Below, piece after piece: positions 24,564 to 32,649 of a stretch of DNA of 64,000 nucleotides. Within the stretch, counting starts at the first letter, position 1. Every line of letters starts with the position of its first letter. Made by a program: the position numbers and the translations under genes. The notes under the pieces are model-generated. The model did no database searches, was not told the origin of the DNA, and was given only the letters and a program-made list of their open reading frames with translations. The stretch lies in the NCBI GenBank assembly GCA_030530145.1, contig JAUMVN010000005.1:28457-92456 (forward strand), written 5' to 3'. Source of the stretch: Coriobacteriia bacterium. GTDB taxonomy: Bacteria > Actinomycetota > Coriobacteriia > Coriobacteriales > Atopobiaceae.

Positions 24564-26180
24564 ATGCAGCCAGTGCTCAACATCGAGGATATCAAGCGCG
24601 TCGAGGTCGACCTCACGCGCGTCGGCGTGAGCGTGTCCGAGCTCATGCACCGCGCCGGGTGCGCCGTTGCCCAGGAGGTCCTGGAGCTCGGCGCCTCCAA
24701 CGTCGTGGTCTTCTGCGGCATGGGCAACAACGGCGGCGACGGCTGGGTCTGCGCCGAGGCGCTTCTTTCCAGGGGCGTGTCCGTCAAGGCCGTGACGCCG
24801 ATCGAGATCGACCAGCTTCCCGGCGACCTTGCCCGACAGGTGGCCCAGAGCGCGGCGCGCTCCGGCGTCCCCACCATCGTCGGTCCCTCGCGCGAAGAGG
24901 TGAACGAGGCCCTCGCCGACGCGGACACCGTGGTCGACTGCATGCTCGGCACCGGTTTCCACGGCAAGGTTCGCACGCCGTTCGACATCTGGATCGAGTG
25001 CATCAATGCGTCGAGCGCGCGAGTTGTCTCCGTCGACGTCCCGAGCGGCCTCTCCGCCCAGTCGGGCCTCGCGGAGGGCGGCTGCGTCTTCGCCGACATG
25101 ACGGTCACGATGATCGCGCTCAAGCCCGGGCTTCTTGCCGACACGGGCCGCGACGCGTGCGGTGTCATCGTCGTGGCGCCCCTGGCCGAGCAGACCGAGC
25201 GCCTCGTGGTCGAGGCCGACCCCGTGGCATGGCGCACCGACCTGGCCGACTACCTCAGCGTGGTCAGCGAGCCGTCCGCCGCGCAGGATAAGTTCAGCCG
25301 CGGCTCCGTGCTCGTGGTCGGCGGCTCCTCGCGCTTCATCGGCGCGCCCATCATGGCCGCCCGCGCCGCGGCCCGCGCCGGCGCCGGCTACGTGACCCTG
25401 GCCGTCCCCGCGACCATCGTTCCCATCGTGCAGTCCCACCTGCTGGAGATCCCCGTCGTCGGCCTGCCGTGCGATGTCGACGGCGTGCTTACCGCGGACG
25501 CCGCCGAGAAGGTCGTCGCGCTCGCCGAGCACAACGCGGCCACGCTCATCGGCCCAGGCATGCGGGTGGCCGGCGGCCCCGTGGCCTGCGTGAGCGCGCT
25601 TCTTCGCAGTGAGTGCCCGCTCGTGGTGGACGCCGACGGCCTGAACTGCCTCGCGCGCCTGACCGAGAACAACATCACCGAGTTCCCGGACCTCACGCGC
25701 CGAGACGCGCCGCTCATCCTCACGCCGCACCGCAAGGAGCTCGGGCGCCTCGTCGGGCGCGCGGACAACCCGCCCGCGAGCCTCGAGGAGCAGCTCGAGT
25801 GCGCACGCGAGATTATCTGGACCGACGGCGGCTCTGACCTGGTCGTGGTTGCCAAGGGCAGCGCGACCGGCTGCGTCGGCGTCGATAAGGCCGTCCTCCC
25901 CAAGCCCGGCCCCTCGGCGCTGGCCACGGCCGGCTCCGGCGACGTCCTTGCCGGTATGATGGCGAGCTACCTCGCGCAGTCCCACGGCGCCGCGCTCGAC
26001 CTGCCGCTCATGGCTGCGCTCGTCTGCGAGGTGCACGGCTATGCGGGCACGCTCGCCGTCGAGGCGTACGGCACCCGCGGCGTCGTGGCGGGGGACCTGA
26101 TCGACCGCATCGGGCTCGCGGCGGACGTGATCGAGGAGCACGCGTTTATCCCCAGCGGCGCGGCCGACGCGCAGGCATAG
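24564..26180 (+). CDS. nnr: Bifunctional NAD(P)H-hydrate epimerase/dehydratase
   Basis: Repairs hydrated NAD(P)H. Residues about 1-215 are the YjeF_N epimerase (FCGMGNNGGDGWVCAEAL). Residues about 235-538 are the ADP/ATP-dependent dehydratase (VLVVGGSSRFIGAPIMAA, ILTPHRKELGRLVG, ALATAGSGDVLAGMMASYL). The 538-aa fusion is the usual bacterial form. It follows acpS by 4 bp and is presumably co-transcribed; acpS and nnr are commonly adjacent. No disrupted motif is seen. Confidence 0.96.
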   Translation: MQPVLNIEDIKRVEVDLTRVGVSVSELMHRAGCAVAQEVLELGASNVVVFCGMGNNGGDGWVCAEALLSRGVSVKAVTPIEIDQLPGDLARQVAQSAARSGVPTIVGPSREEVNEALADADTVVDCMLGTGFHGKVRTPFDIWIECINASSARVVSVDVPSGLSAQSGLAEGGCVFADMTVTMIALKPGLLADTGRDACGVIVVAPLAEQTERLVVEADPVAWRTDLADYLSVVSEPSAAQDKFSRGSVLVVGGSSRFIGAPIMAARAAARAGAGYVTLAVPATIVPIVQSHLLEIPVVGLPCDVDGVLTADAAEKVVALAEHNAATLIGPGMRVAGGPVACVSALLRSECPLVVDADGLNCLARLTENNITEFPDLTRRDAPLILTPHRKELGRLVGRADNPPASLEEQLECAREIIWTDGGSDLVVVAKGSATGCVGVDKAVLPKPGPSALATAGSGDVLAGMMASYLAQSHGAALDLPLMAALVCEVHGYAGTLAVEAYGTRGVVAGDLIDRIGLAADVIEEHAFIPSGAADAQA

Positions 26181-26188
26181 GGGCTGAG

Positions 26189-26222
26189 CGGCGGGCTCGC
26201 GGCCAGGCTCGCGGGCCCGCCG
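26189..26222 (+). terminator. GC-rich hairpin after nnr
   Basis: CGGCGGGCTCGCG (26189-26201) pairs with CGCGGGCCCGCCG (26210-26222), one G-U pair, 8-base loop. No T run, so it may be a processing signal rather than a terminator. Confidence 0.45.
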
Positions 26223-26310
26223 GCTTGGCGTCGCACAGACCCGCGCCGGTCCGCCCGTCGACTCGCGTTGGCGGCGATAAGCCCTTCTCGGCGCTTGGAA
26301 GGAGCGTTCG

Positions 26311-27471
26311 ATGGTAAAGAAGATATGCCCCGACGACCGGTGGGCCTGGGTAGAGATAGACCTCTCGGCACTGCGCCGGAACACGACCGCCTTCAAGCGC
26401 CGCCTTTCCCGCGGCGTGAAGATGATGTGCGTGGTCAAGGCCGACGCCTATGGTCACGGGGCTGTTCGCTGCGTCAACGCCATGCACACCGCGGGGGCCG
26501 ATCAGTTCGCCGTCGCGACCGTCGCCGAGGGCGTCGCCCTGCGCGACGCGGGCATCGAGTGGCCGATCCTCATCCTTTCCCAGCCGCCGATCCAAAGTGT
26601 GCAGACGCTCGTCGAACGCGACCTGATGCCGTGCGTCTATGAGCCCGACTTCGCCCTCGCGCTCGGGGAGGCCGCCGCGGCCGCCGGGCGCGTGGCCAAG
26701 TACCACCTGATCGTGGACACGGGCATGACGCGCATCGGCGTGGCGCCTTCCGAGGCGGTCGAGCTGCGCCGGACCATCGACTTCCACCGCGGCATCGAGT
26801 GCGCGGGCACCCTGACGCACTTCGCCACCGCCGATGTCCTCGACGACTGGGATTTCGCCCTCCAGCTCAACCGTTTCCGCAATGCGGTGCAGGCCATCCA
26901 CGACGCCGGGATGGAGACCGGCCTCGTGCATTGCAACAACACGCCGGCGACGATCCTGCATCAGGAGTGCCAGTTCGACATGTGCCGCGTGGGGATCGGA
27001 CTTTACGGCCTGCAGCCGGCCGAGACGACGATCGGCGCCATCGACCTCGAGCCCGTGATGAGCGTGCGCGGGCGCGTGACGCGCGCCGTGTACCCCGAGG
27101 TCGGAGCGGGCGTCGGCTACGGTATGACGTATCGCGTGCCCAAGCGCAACATTCAGATTGCCACGGTGCCCATCGGCTATGCGGACGGTCTTTCGCGCAC
27201 GCTGTCCAACAACATGGACGTCATCGTGGGCGGCCGGCGCGTGCCGCAGGTGGGCAACATCTGCATGGATCAGTTCATGTTCGCGGTGGACGTGAACACG
27301 ACGCGCACGTATTGCCCGATGCCCGAGGTGCGCGAGGGGGACGTCGTCACCCTTATCGGCGTCGACGGCGACGAGCGCGTGACGGCCGACGAGATGGCGC
27401 AGCTGCGCGGCACCATCAACTACGAGGTGGTCTGCGACTTCGGCCTGCGCCTTCAGAAGATCTACGTCTAA
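26311..27471 (+). CDS. alr: Alanine racemase
   Basis: PLP enzyme making D-alanine for peptidoglycan. 386 aa. The N-terminal barrel has MCVVKADAYGHGA with the PLP lysine (about K43). Further landmarks are VDTGMTRIG and GIGLYGLQP. The C-terminal domain supplies the catalytic tyrosine in GVGYGMTYRVPK, and QVGNICMDQFM is the family's C-terminal signature. A good GGAAGGAG lies upstream of the ATG. It precedes the UDG gene by 9 bp. Confidence 0.96.
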   Translation: MVKKICPDDRWAWVEIDLSALRRNTTAFKRRLSRGVKMMCVVKADAYGHGAVRCVNAMHTAGADQFAVATVAEGVALRDAGIEWPILILSQPPIQSVQTLVERDLMPCVYEPDFALALGEAAAAAGRVAKYHLIVDTGMTRIGVAPSEAVELRRTIDFHRGIECAGTLTHFATADVLDDWDFALQLNRFRNAVQAIHDAGMETGLVHCNNTPATILHQECQFDMCRVGIGLYGLQPAETTIGAIDLEPVMSVRGRVTRAVYPEVGAGVGYGMTYRVPKRNIQIATVPIGYADGLSRTLSNNMDVIVGGRRVPQVGNICMDQFMFAVDVNTTRTYCPMPEVREGDVVTLIGVDGDERVTADEMAQLRGTINYEVVCDFGLRLQKIYV

Positions 27472-27480
27472 GGGGCTCGT

Positions 27481-28146
27481 ATGGGCGTCATGCAGATTCC
27501 CGGTCATGTGCACCAGAAGCCGCGCGAGGTCTCGCTGGACGAGATCCGCTCCTTTATGGGCAACTGCCAGCTGTGCCCGCTCGGCTCCACCCGCACGAAC
27601 CTCGTGTTCGGGGTAGGCAACCCGCGCGCGCGGGTGATGTTCGTCGGCGAGGGGCCCGGACGCAACGAGGACCTTCAGGGCGAGCCGTTCGTCGGCGCGG
27701 CGGGCCACAAGCTCGATGCCCTTCTTAGCTGCGCCGGGCTCACGCGGCGGGAGATCTACATCGCGAACGTGATCAAGTGCCGGCCTCCGGGAAACCGCAA
27801 CCCCAAGCCCGAGGAGATCACGGCGTGCTCGCCCTTCCTGCGCGAGCAGATTCGCAGCGTCTGGCCCGACGTCATCGTCTGCCTGGGCAACTTTGCTTCG
27901 CAGTTCGTCCTGCGCACCAATAAAGGCGTTATGAGCCTGCGCGGACAGCTTCACCAGGCGGGCCACTTCGTCGTATGCCCGACCTTCCATCCCGCGGCGT
28001 GCATTTATCACCAAGAGTGGGAGCCGTTGCTCGTGCAGGACCTGCAGATGGTGGGGGAGTGGCTCGCCGCGCACCCCGTTTTGGCGGAGGCGTCGACCCC
28101 CTCGGGCTCGGTCGCGGCCTCACAGACCCAAGGAGGGACCCGATGA
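27481..28146 (+). CDS. Family 4 (iron-sulfur) uracil-DNA glycosylase
   Basis: Removes uracil from DNA to start base-excision repair. The 221-aa protein has the four-Cys pattern of the [4Fe-4S] families: NCQLCPLG near the N-terminus, then ANVIKCRPPGNRNP and TACSPF. The active-site loop is GEGPGRNEDLQGEPFVGAAG, and the uracil-recognition loop is PTFHPAACIYH. The C-terminal 20 residues are low complexity. Its stop overlaps the tsaE start (ATGA), so it is co-translated with tsaE. Confidence 0.93.
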   Translation: MGVMQIPGHVHQKPREVSLDEIRSFMGNCQLCPLGSTRTNLVFGVGNPRARVMFVGEGPGRNEDLQGEPFVGAAGHKLDALLSCAGLTRREIYIANVIKCRPPGNRNPKPEEITACSPFLREQIRSVWPDVIVCLGNFASQFVLRTNKGVMSLRGQLHQAGHFVVCPTFHPAACIYHQEWEPLLVQDLQMVGEWLAAHPVLAEASTPSGSVAASQTQGGTR

Positions 28147-28583
28147 AGACCCCGCAGCATTTCGTGAGCCGTTCCCAGGCCGAGACCATCGCCGTCGGCG
28201 AGCGGCTTGGCCGTGAGCTCGAGGCCGGCGACGTCCTTGTGCTCACGGGCGACCTCGGAGCCGGGAAGACGCAGCTCACCAAGGGCATCGCCGCGGCGCT
28301 CGGATGCGAAGGGGACGTCACAAGCCCGACCTTCACCATCGAGATGGTCTACGAGGGCGGACGCCTGCCGCTCTACCACTTCGACCTGTATCGCCTGGAC
28401 GACGCCGGGCAGCTTGAGGATATCGGGCTCTACGACGTGCTCGGCGCCGACGGGGTGTGCGTCATCGAGTGGGGCGAGCAGTTCGCCGACGAGCTCGGCG
28501 ACTACGTGAGCGTGCGCGTGACGCGCCTCGACGAGGAAGCCGAGCCCGGGCAGGAGCCCCCGCGCGCCATCGACGTCGAGTAG
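28143..28583 (+). CDS. tsaE: tRNA threonylcarbamoyladenosine biosynthesis ATPase TsaE
   Basis: A 146-aa P-loop protein with Walker A GDLGAGKTQLTKG, then VTSPTFTIEMVYEG, LYHFDLYRLDD and VIEWGEQF, all typical of TsaE. It works with TsaB and TsaD in making t6A37 on ANN-decoding tRNAs. ATG 28143 overlaps the upstream stop by 4 bases. Its partners are encoded 4 kb downstream as a single fused protein, separated by iron/peroxide genes and a surface protein. Confidence 0.95.
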   Translation: MKTPQHFVSRSQAETIAVGERLGRELEAGDVLVLTGDLGAGKTQLTKGIAAALGCEGDVTSPTFTIEMVYEGGRLPLYHFDLYRLDDAGQLEDIGLYDVLGADGVCVIEWGEQFADELGDYVSVRVTRLDEEAEPGQEPPRAIDVE

Positions 28584-28595
28584 CGTCGTTCTGCC

Positions 28596-28820
28596 TGCGA
28601 GGTTTTGCCCTTAGTGCGACGTAGAAGCATGGTGACTGCAAGGTTTTGCCCTTCGTGCAGCGTAGTATTCGGTCTCGGTGGGCTTTTCCCGCCCTTTAGC
28701 GGCTTCGCCAACTGCGGTTTTGCCCATTGGGGTCACGCGAGGCCAGGAATCTACGCTGCACGAAGGGCAAAACCTTGCACTGAAGGCCTCGCTACGTCGC
28801 ACGAAGGGCAAAACCTTGCA
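28596..28820. repeat. Four-unit inverted repeat element, copy 2 (225 bp)
   Basis: 27-bp units forward at 28596-28622 and 28637-28663, inverted at 28753-28779 and 28794-28820. Spacing is 41, 41 and an 89-bp centre, as in copy 1 at 7657-7880. The two inner units share the variant ending CAGCGT while the two outer ones end GACGT, so pairing is kept in nested fashion. It lies between tsaE and fur. Confidence 0.9.
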
Positions 28821-28865
28821 GGACGAGTTGCCTGCGGCTAACTAAATAGTAGAAATTCCCTATTG

Positions 28866-28888
28866 ATAACCATTCCTAATAAGGTTAT
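28866..28888. promoter_or_regulatory. AT-rich dyad upstream of the Fur-family gene
   Basis: ATAACC (28866-28871) and GGTTAT (28883-28888) flank ATTCCTAATAA. The AT-rich 23-bp dyad in an otherwise GC-rich region is a plausible Fur/PerR autoregulatory box. Confidence 0.45.
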
Positions 28889-28933
28889 AGTTACCTCAGC
28901 AAGCAGGAGGACGTCGATGTAGGGGGTGACCGG

Positions 28934-29356
28934 ATGAGCGCGCGCAACACCGTTCAGCGAACGATTGTGCTCGACGCCTTGCGCAGCCTGGCCAATCATC
29001 CCACCGCCGACGAGGTCTTCGATGCGGTCCACGCAGAGCACCCGAGCATCAGCAAGGCAACGGTCTACCGCCTGCTCAACAAGCTCTCCAAGGACGGGGA
29101 CGCGCTCAAGGTAAAGATCAACAACGGGGCCGACCACTTCGATCACCAGACGTTCTCGCACTACCATATCCGCTGCAGGGAGTGCGGCCGGGTCGAAGAC
29201 GTGCTCATTCCCGTTTTAACAACGGTCGACTGCGACGCCGCGAAGCTTTCGGGGTATCAAAACATCAGCCATACCCTTCAGTTCGACGGTGTTTGCCCTG
29301 CTTGCCAAGGGGCGGGCGCCGGCGCCGATGCGCCGCCCGCCCAGAACGCCGAGTAA
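28934..29356 (+). CDS. Fur-family regulator, probably PerR-like
   Basis: A 140-aa Fur-fold repressor. The winged helix covers residues about 1-75 (HPTADEVFDAVHAEHPSISK, then ATVYRLLNKLSKDG), followed by DHQTFSHYHIRCRECGRVEDV with the metal-binding histidines and first CxxC, and CPACQG as the second CxxC for structural zinc. The reverse rubrerythrin gene directly downstream favours a peroxide-sensing (PerR) role over iron uptake control. That is inference. Its leader contains an AT-rich dyad and an ATG-TAG mini-frame. Confidence 0.92.
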   Translation: MSARNTVQRTIVLDALRSLANHPTADEVFDAVHAEHPSISKATVYRLLNKLSKDGDALKVKINNGADHFDHQTFSHYHIRCRECGRVEDVLIPVLTTVDCDAAKLSGYQNISHTLQFDGVCPACQGAGAGADAPPAQNAE

Positions 29357-29452
29357 CGGCTTCACCGGACCGCGATGGGAGCGGGCCGTAAGCATAGTGA
29401 AGAGGATGGCGGCGCTATGGGGGCGCCGCCGAACAAAGAGAGAGGAACCATC

Positions 29453-30040
29453 ATGGACAAGTGGGTCTGCAAGGTCTGCGGTTACATCTACGAGGGCGAG
29501 GAGCCTCCCGCGGAGTGCCCCGTCTGCCACGCCCCGGCAAAGATGTTCGAGAAGGTCGAGGGCGAGCTTGAGCTCGCCGCCGAGCACGAGTACGGCGTCT
29601 ACGACAAGACCGTCAAGGATAACCCGGACATCTCCGACGAGGACAAGGCCTACATCCTCGAGCAGCTCAAGGCCAACTTCACCGGCGAGTGCTCCGAGGT
29701 CGGCATGTATCTCTGCATGGCGCGCATCGCCCACCGCGAGGGCTACCCCGAGGTCGGTCTCTACTGGGAGAAGGCCGCTTATGAGGAGGCCGAGCACGCC
29801 GCTAAGTTCGCCGAGCTCCTGGGCACCGAGCTCGAGCCGAACATGAAGGCCACCACCAAGGACAACCTGGCCTGGCGCGTCGACTGCGAGTTCGGCGCCA
29901 CCGCCGGCAAGGTGGAGCTCGCCACCTGCGCCAAGAAGAACGGCCTCGACGCCATCCACGACACCGTCCACGAGATGGCTCGCGACGAGGCGCGCCACGG
30001 CAAGGCTCTCAAGGGCCTGCTCGAGCGCTACTTCGGCTAA
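29453..30040 (+). CDS. Reverse rubrerythrin (N-terminal rubredoxin, C-terminal ferritin-like)
   Basis: A 195-aa peroxide-detoxifying diiron protein. The rubredoxin domain is N-terminal ([12 protein letters not shown], then CPVCHAP), followed by the four-helix diiron domain with [27 protein letters not shown] and [11 protein letters not shown] supplying carboxylates and histidines. This order is the reverse of classical rubrerythrin and matches the oxygen-inducible revRbr proteins of clostridia, which reduce H2O2 with electrons from NADH. ATG 29453 follows GAGAGGAAC. Likely controlled by the adjacent Fur/PerR protein. Confidence 0.94.
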   Translation: MDKWVCKVCGYIYEGEEPPAECPVCHAPAKMFEKVEGELELAAEHEYGVYDKTVKDNPDISDEDKAYILEQLKANFTGECSEVGMYLCMARIAHREGYPEVGLYWEKAAYEEAEHAAKFAELLGTELEPNMKATTKDNLAWRVDCEFGATAGKVELATCAKKNGLDAIHDTVHEMARDEARHGKALKGLLERYFG

Positions 30041-30045
30041 GCCGC

Positions 30046-30486
30046 ATGGCCGGTAAGCCGAACAAAAAGGCTGCCAAGAAGGTCAAGCCCTCGGGGCCCG
30101 TCGCCACGGCGGTGCTCTGGGGGCTTGACCCCTCCTTCGGCGAGGCGGCCGGCGAGAAGGGTGATTGCGTGCGCGAGGTGCTGCGCGGCCTCGGCGTCCG
30201 CGTGCGGGTGGCCACGCCGCCGCGCCTAGGCGACCCGGCCGGAGCGTTCGCGGGGCTCGTTGGGTTCCGCCCGGCGTTCACCGACTACGTGGGGCCGGTG
30301 CCCGAGGGCGAGTTCGTGCTTCTGTGCAACATGAACGAGGCGCAGGTCAACGGGTTTATCGCAGGATGCCGGGAGGCCGGGTGCTCCGTGGGGCCGAAGG
30401 CGGTTCTTACCAAGCACAACAAGTTGTGGCCGCTCGTGCGCCTCATCGAGGCCGTGGCGGCGGAGCACGCGCAGATGAGCAGGTAA
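30046..30486 (+). CDS. DUF3783-like protein of unknown function
   Basis: A 146-aa protein. After a basic N-terminus (KPNKKAAKKVK) there is an alpha/beta-looking region. The C-terminal part (EFVLLCNMNEAQVNGFI, then KAVLTKHNKLWPLVRLIEAV) resembles the DUF3783 family from memory. The ATG comes 5 bp after the rubrerythrin stop, so it is probably co-transcribed with an oxidative-stress gene. No catalytic motif is evident, and I assign no function. Confidence 0.7.
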   Translation: MAGKPNKKAAKKVKPSGPVATAVLWGLDPSFGEAAGEKGDCVREVLRGLGVRVRVATPPRLGDPAGAFAGLVGFRPAFTDYVGPVPEGEFVLLCNMNEAQVNGFIAGCREAGCSVGPKAVLTKHNKLWPLVRLIEAVAAEHAQMSR

Positions 30487-30511
30487 CGGTCTGACCGTCC
30501 GTCCGACCGCG

Positions 30512-30549
30512 ACACCACCTCGAGGCATTTCTCGCCGAGGTGGTGTTTT
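30512..30549 (+). terminator. Rho-independent terminator of the rubrerythrin unit
   Basis: ACACCACCTCG (30512-30522) pairs with CGAGGTGGTGT (30536-30546), then TTT. Two more CACCACCT copies follow (near 30553 and 30585), hinting at a local duplication. Confidence 0.85.
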
Positions 30550-30752
30550 ACCCACCACCTGGAGCGCTTCAAAGCTCGATTTCGCACCACCTCGAGCCGC
30601 TGCGCAATAGCGATCTCTCCTAACCCAGCAGCCCCTCTTTGAAAGCAATCTGTAAATTCCAGCCGTTCAGCTGGCTGGAAGGGTAGTGCGGACTTGCCGG
30701 GGGAGTAGACTCTTCCTTATCTGTATTGGCTGCAGATAGGAAAGAGGTTGGT

Positions 30753-32548
30753 ATGCAGCTTAGAGAGAAATTGCTCGGGGGGGGGTTGCTCTCGTAGCTG
30801 CGCTGACGCTCGCGTTGCCCGTGAGCGCTCTGGCCGCTGAGGTCGCCAAGATCGGCGACACGTCGTATGAGACGCTTGACGCGGCCGTTGAGGCCGTGGC
30901 CTCCGATCAGCAGATCGAGCTCGTGGACGACGCCGAGCTCACTGTGGGCTATATCAAGAAGCCGGTGACCATCAACGGCGCTGGGCACGTGGTCTCGGTC
31001 CCGAACCAGGGCAACACTGGCGACGGCGATGGCCGGCTCGAGATCCATTCCGTGCTCACCTTCAACAATGCTACGGTGAAGTTCGACAACGCCAAAGGCT
31101 GGAGCCTGGTTATGTCGAAGGAGGGCGTGCTCAACCTTAACCAGGGCGCCGACTGTTCCTTCACGAACAACGGTATTTACATGTACAACGGCGCGACCAT
31201 CAACGCGGATGCGTCGAAGCTGACGGTTGACCACTGCAAGTACACCGGCATCATGGGCGAGAAGTACGGTTTGGTCAACGCCACCAACGGCTCGCTGCTC
31301 ACCATTACGAACAATTCCAGGGGCGACGGCGTCGCCAACGGCGTTGCGAGCGTGAAGCTTTCCGTCCAGGATTCCGAGCTCGTCGTCGATGGCAACGAGA
31401 ACCAGGGCCTGGTCAGGGCTCCCCTGAGCCTGAGCAACTCCACGGCCTCCATTTCTGGCAACGATATCGGCATCACGGGGTATTCTGGCACCGATGTCCT
31501 CGTTATGGAGAAGGGCTCCAAGCTCACGGTGGCCGACAATAAGGGCGCCGGTATTTTCCTGTGGGGCGGCAAGGTTGACGTGCAGTCTGGTTGCGAGCTC
31601 TCCATTACCGGTACGGGTAAGAACTCGAGCTACACCCGCTTCGATTCCGACAACGCCGACTACTACGGTGCGCTCGTCACGAACGGCAAAACCCCTGAGC
31701 GCGGCACGGTTACCTTTGCGGACGGAGCCGACGTTACCATCACGAACAACCCGCTCGGCGGCATCAACAATAAGGAGACCGTCAGCCTCGGCAACAACAC
31801 CGTCGTTACCAACAACGGCGGCGAGCGTGTGCCCAACGGCGGCGGCATCTCCAACAACGGCGGCGTCATCACCGTTGCAAAGGGCGCGCAGGTCTATAAC
31901 AACCATGCCGAGGACGCGGGCGACGACGTCGCCAACCTCAACGGCGGCTCCCTGACCCTGGCCGCGACGGGCTCCGGCTGGCAGCTCGACGACTGCGACC
32001 ACGCCATCACCGGCTGGTTCGACGACGCCTCCGACGCCCGTTGGAACGCTCACGACAAGGACGCGGACGTCCACGTCGACGAGGTCGCCGCTGCCGCCTT
32101 CACCGACGACGTCTACCTCAAGGCGGCCCACGGCCTCGCGACGGTGGACTACAAGTGGGTCTCGACCGAGAACCCCTCCGGCGTGAACCCGCCTGCCGCC
32201 GACGAGAACCTCGAGTTCGGCTCCGCCTACACCGCCAAGGCCCAGGACAAGGCTGCCGGCTGGACCTTCGACGGCTGGTACGTCGACGAGGCCTGCACGA
32301 CCAAGTGGAACGATGGTGCCGCGCTTCCCGGCAGCATGACGCTCTACGGCAAGTGGACCAAGAACGTTGACCCGACTCCGGCCCCGAACCCTGACCCGAC
32401 GCCGAAGACGCCCGAACAGACGGCTTCGAAGGTCGCGAAGAAGGCCGTGCCGAAGACCGGCGACCCCGCCTCCGTCGCGTGCATCGCTGCGGCGGCGATT
32501 GCGGGCGGCTCCGCGCTTCTCGCCGCAAAGAAGATGCGCCGCAAGTAA
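30753..32548 (+). CDS. Sortase-anchored beta-helix surface protein, frame interrupted at a G9 tract in the signal peptide
   Basis: ATG 30753 (AAAGAGG upstream) starts MQLREKLLGGG, but after nine Gs (30777-30785) this frame stops at TAG 30792. The -1-related frame continues VALVAALTLALPVSALA, a perfect signal-peptide core with AxA cleavage, and stays open to 32548. The mature part is a right-handed beta-helix (repeats such as SLSNSTASISGNDIGITGYS), then an InlB/Flg_new-type repeat (WTFDGWYVDEACTTKW), a Pro-rich linker, and VPKTGDP plus a hydrophobic segment and KKMRRK, a sortase signal. One G more, or two fewer, would restore the frame. TTG 30815 could start only a leaderless version. Likely phase-variable adhesin or glycan-binding protein; assembly error is the alternative. 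Confidence 0.82.
30777..30785 (+). repeat. Homopolymer tract G9
   Basis: Nine consecutive Gs inside the signal-peptide codons of the surface protein, the longest homopolymer I noticed in a coding context here. The current length puts the gene out of frame. Confidence 0.9.
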
Positions 32549-32580
32549 CGCTTCTTTATAGGCCCTGAGCACCCCATGAG

Positions 32581-32611
32581 CGCCGCCGGTGGATTGTCCA
32601 CCGGCGGCGTT
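32581..32611 (+). terminator. Terminator after the surface protein
   Basis: Perfect 13-bp stem CGCCGCCGGTGGA (32581-32593) with TCCACCGGCGGCG (32597-32609), loop TTG, then TT. Confidence 0.8.
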
Positions 32612-32649
32612 ACACTTAGGGGCGTTGAATCTGCGAAGAAGGAATGCCC

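Noticed and set aside
7657..28820. CRISPR array as an explanation of the 27-bp repeats
   Set aside because: Only four units per locus, in two orientations, with 14-bp gaps and an 88-bp centre; no regular spacers and no cas genes.
30815..32548. TTG 30815 as the real start of the surface protein
   Set aside because: It would remove the signal peptide core from a protein that ends in a sortase signal, and it has no ribosome site, whereas ATG 30753 has both a site and the missing leader across the G tract.
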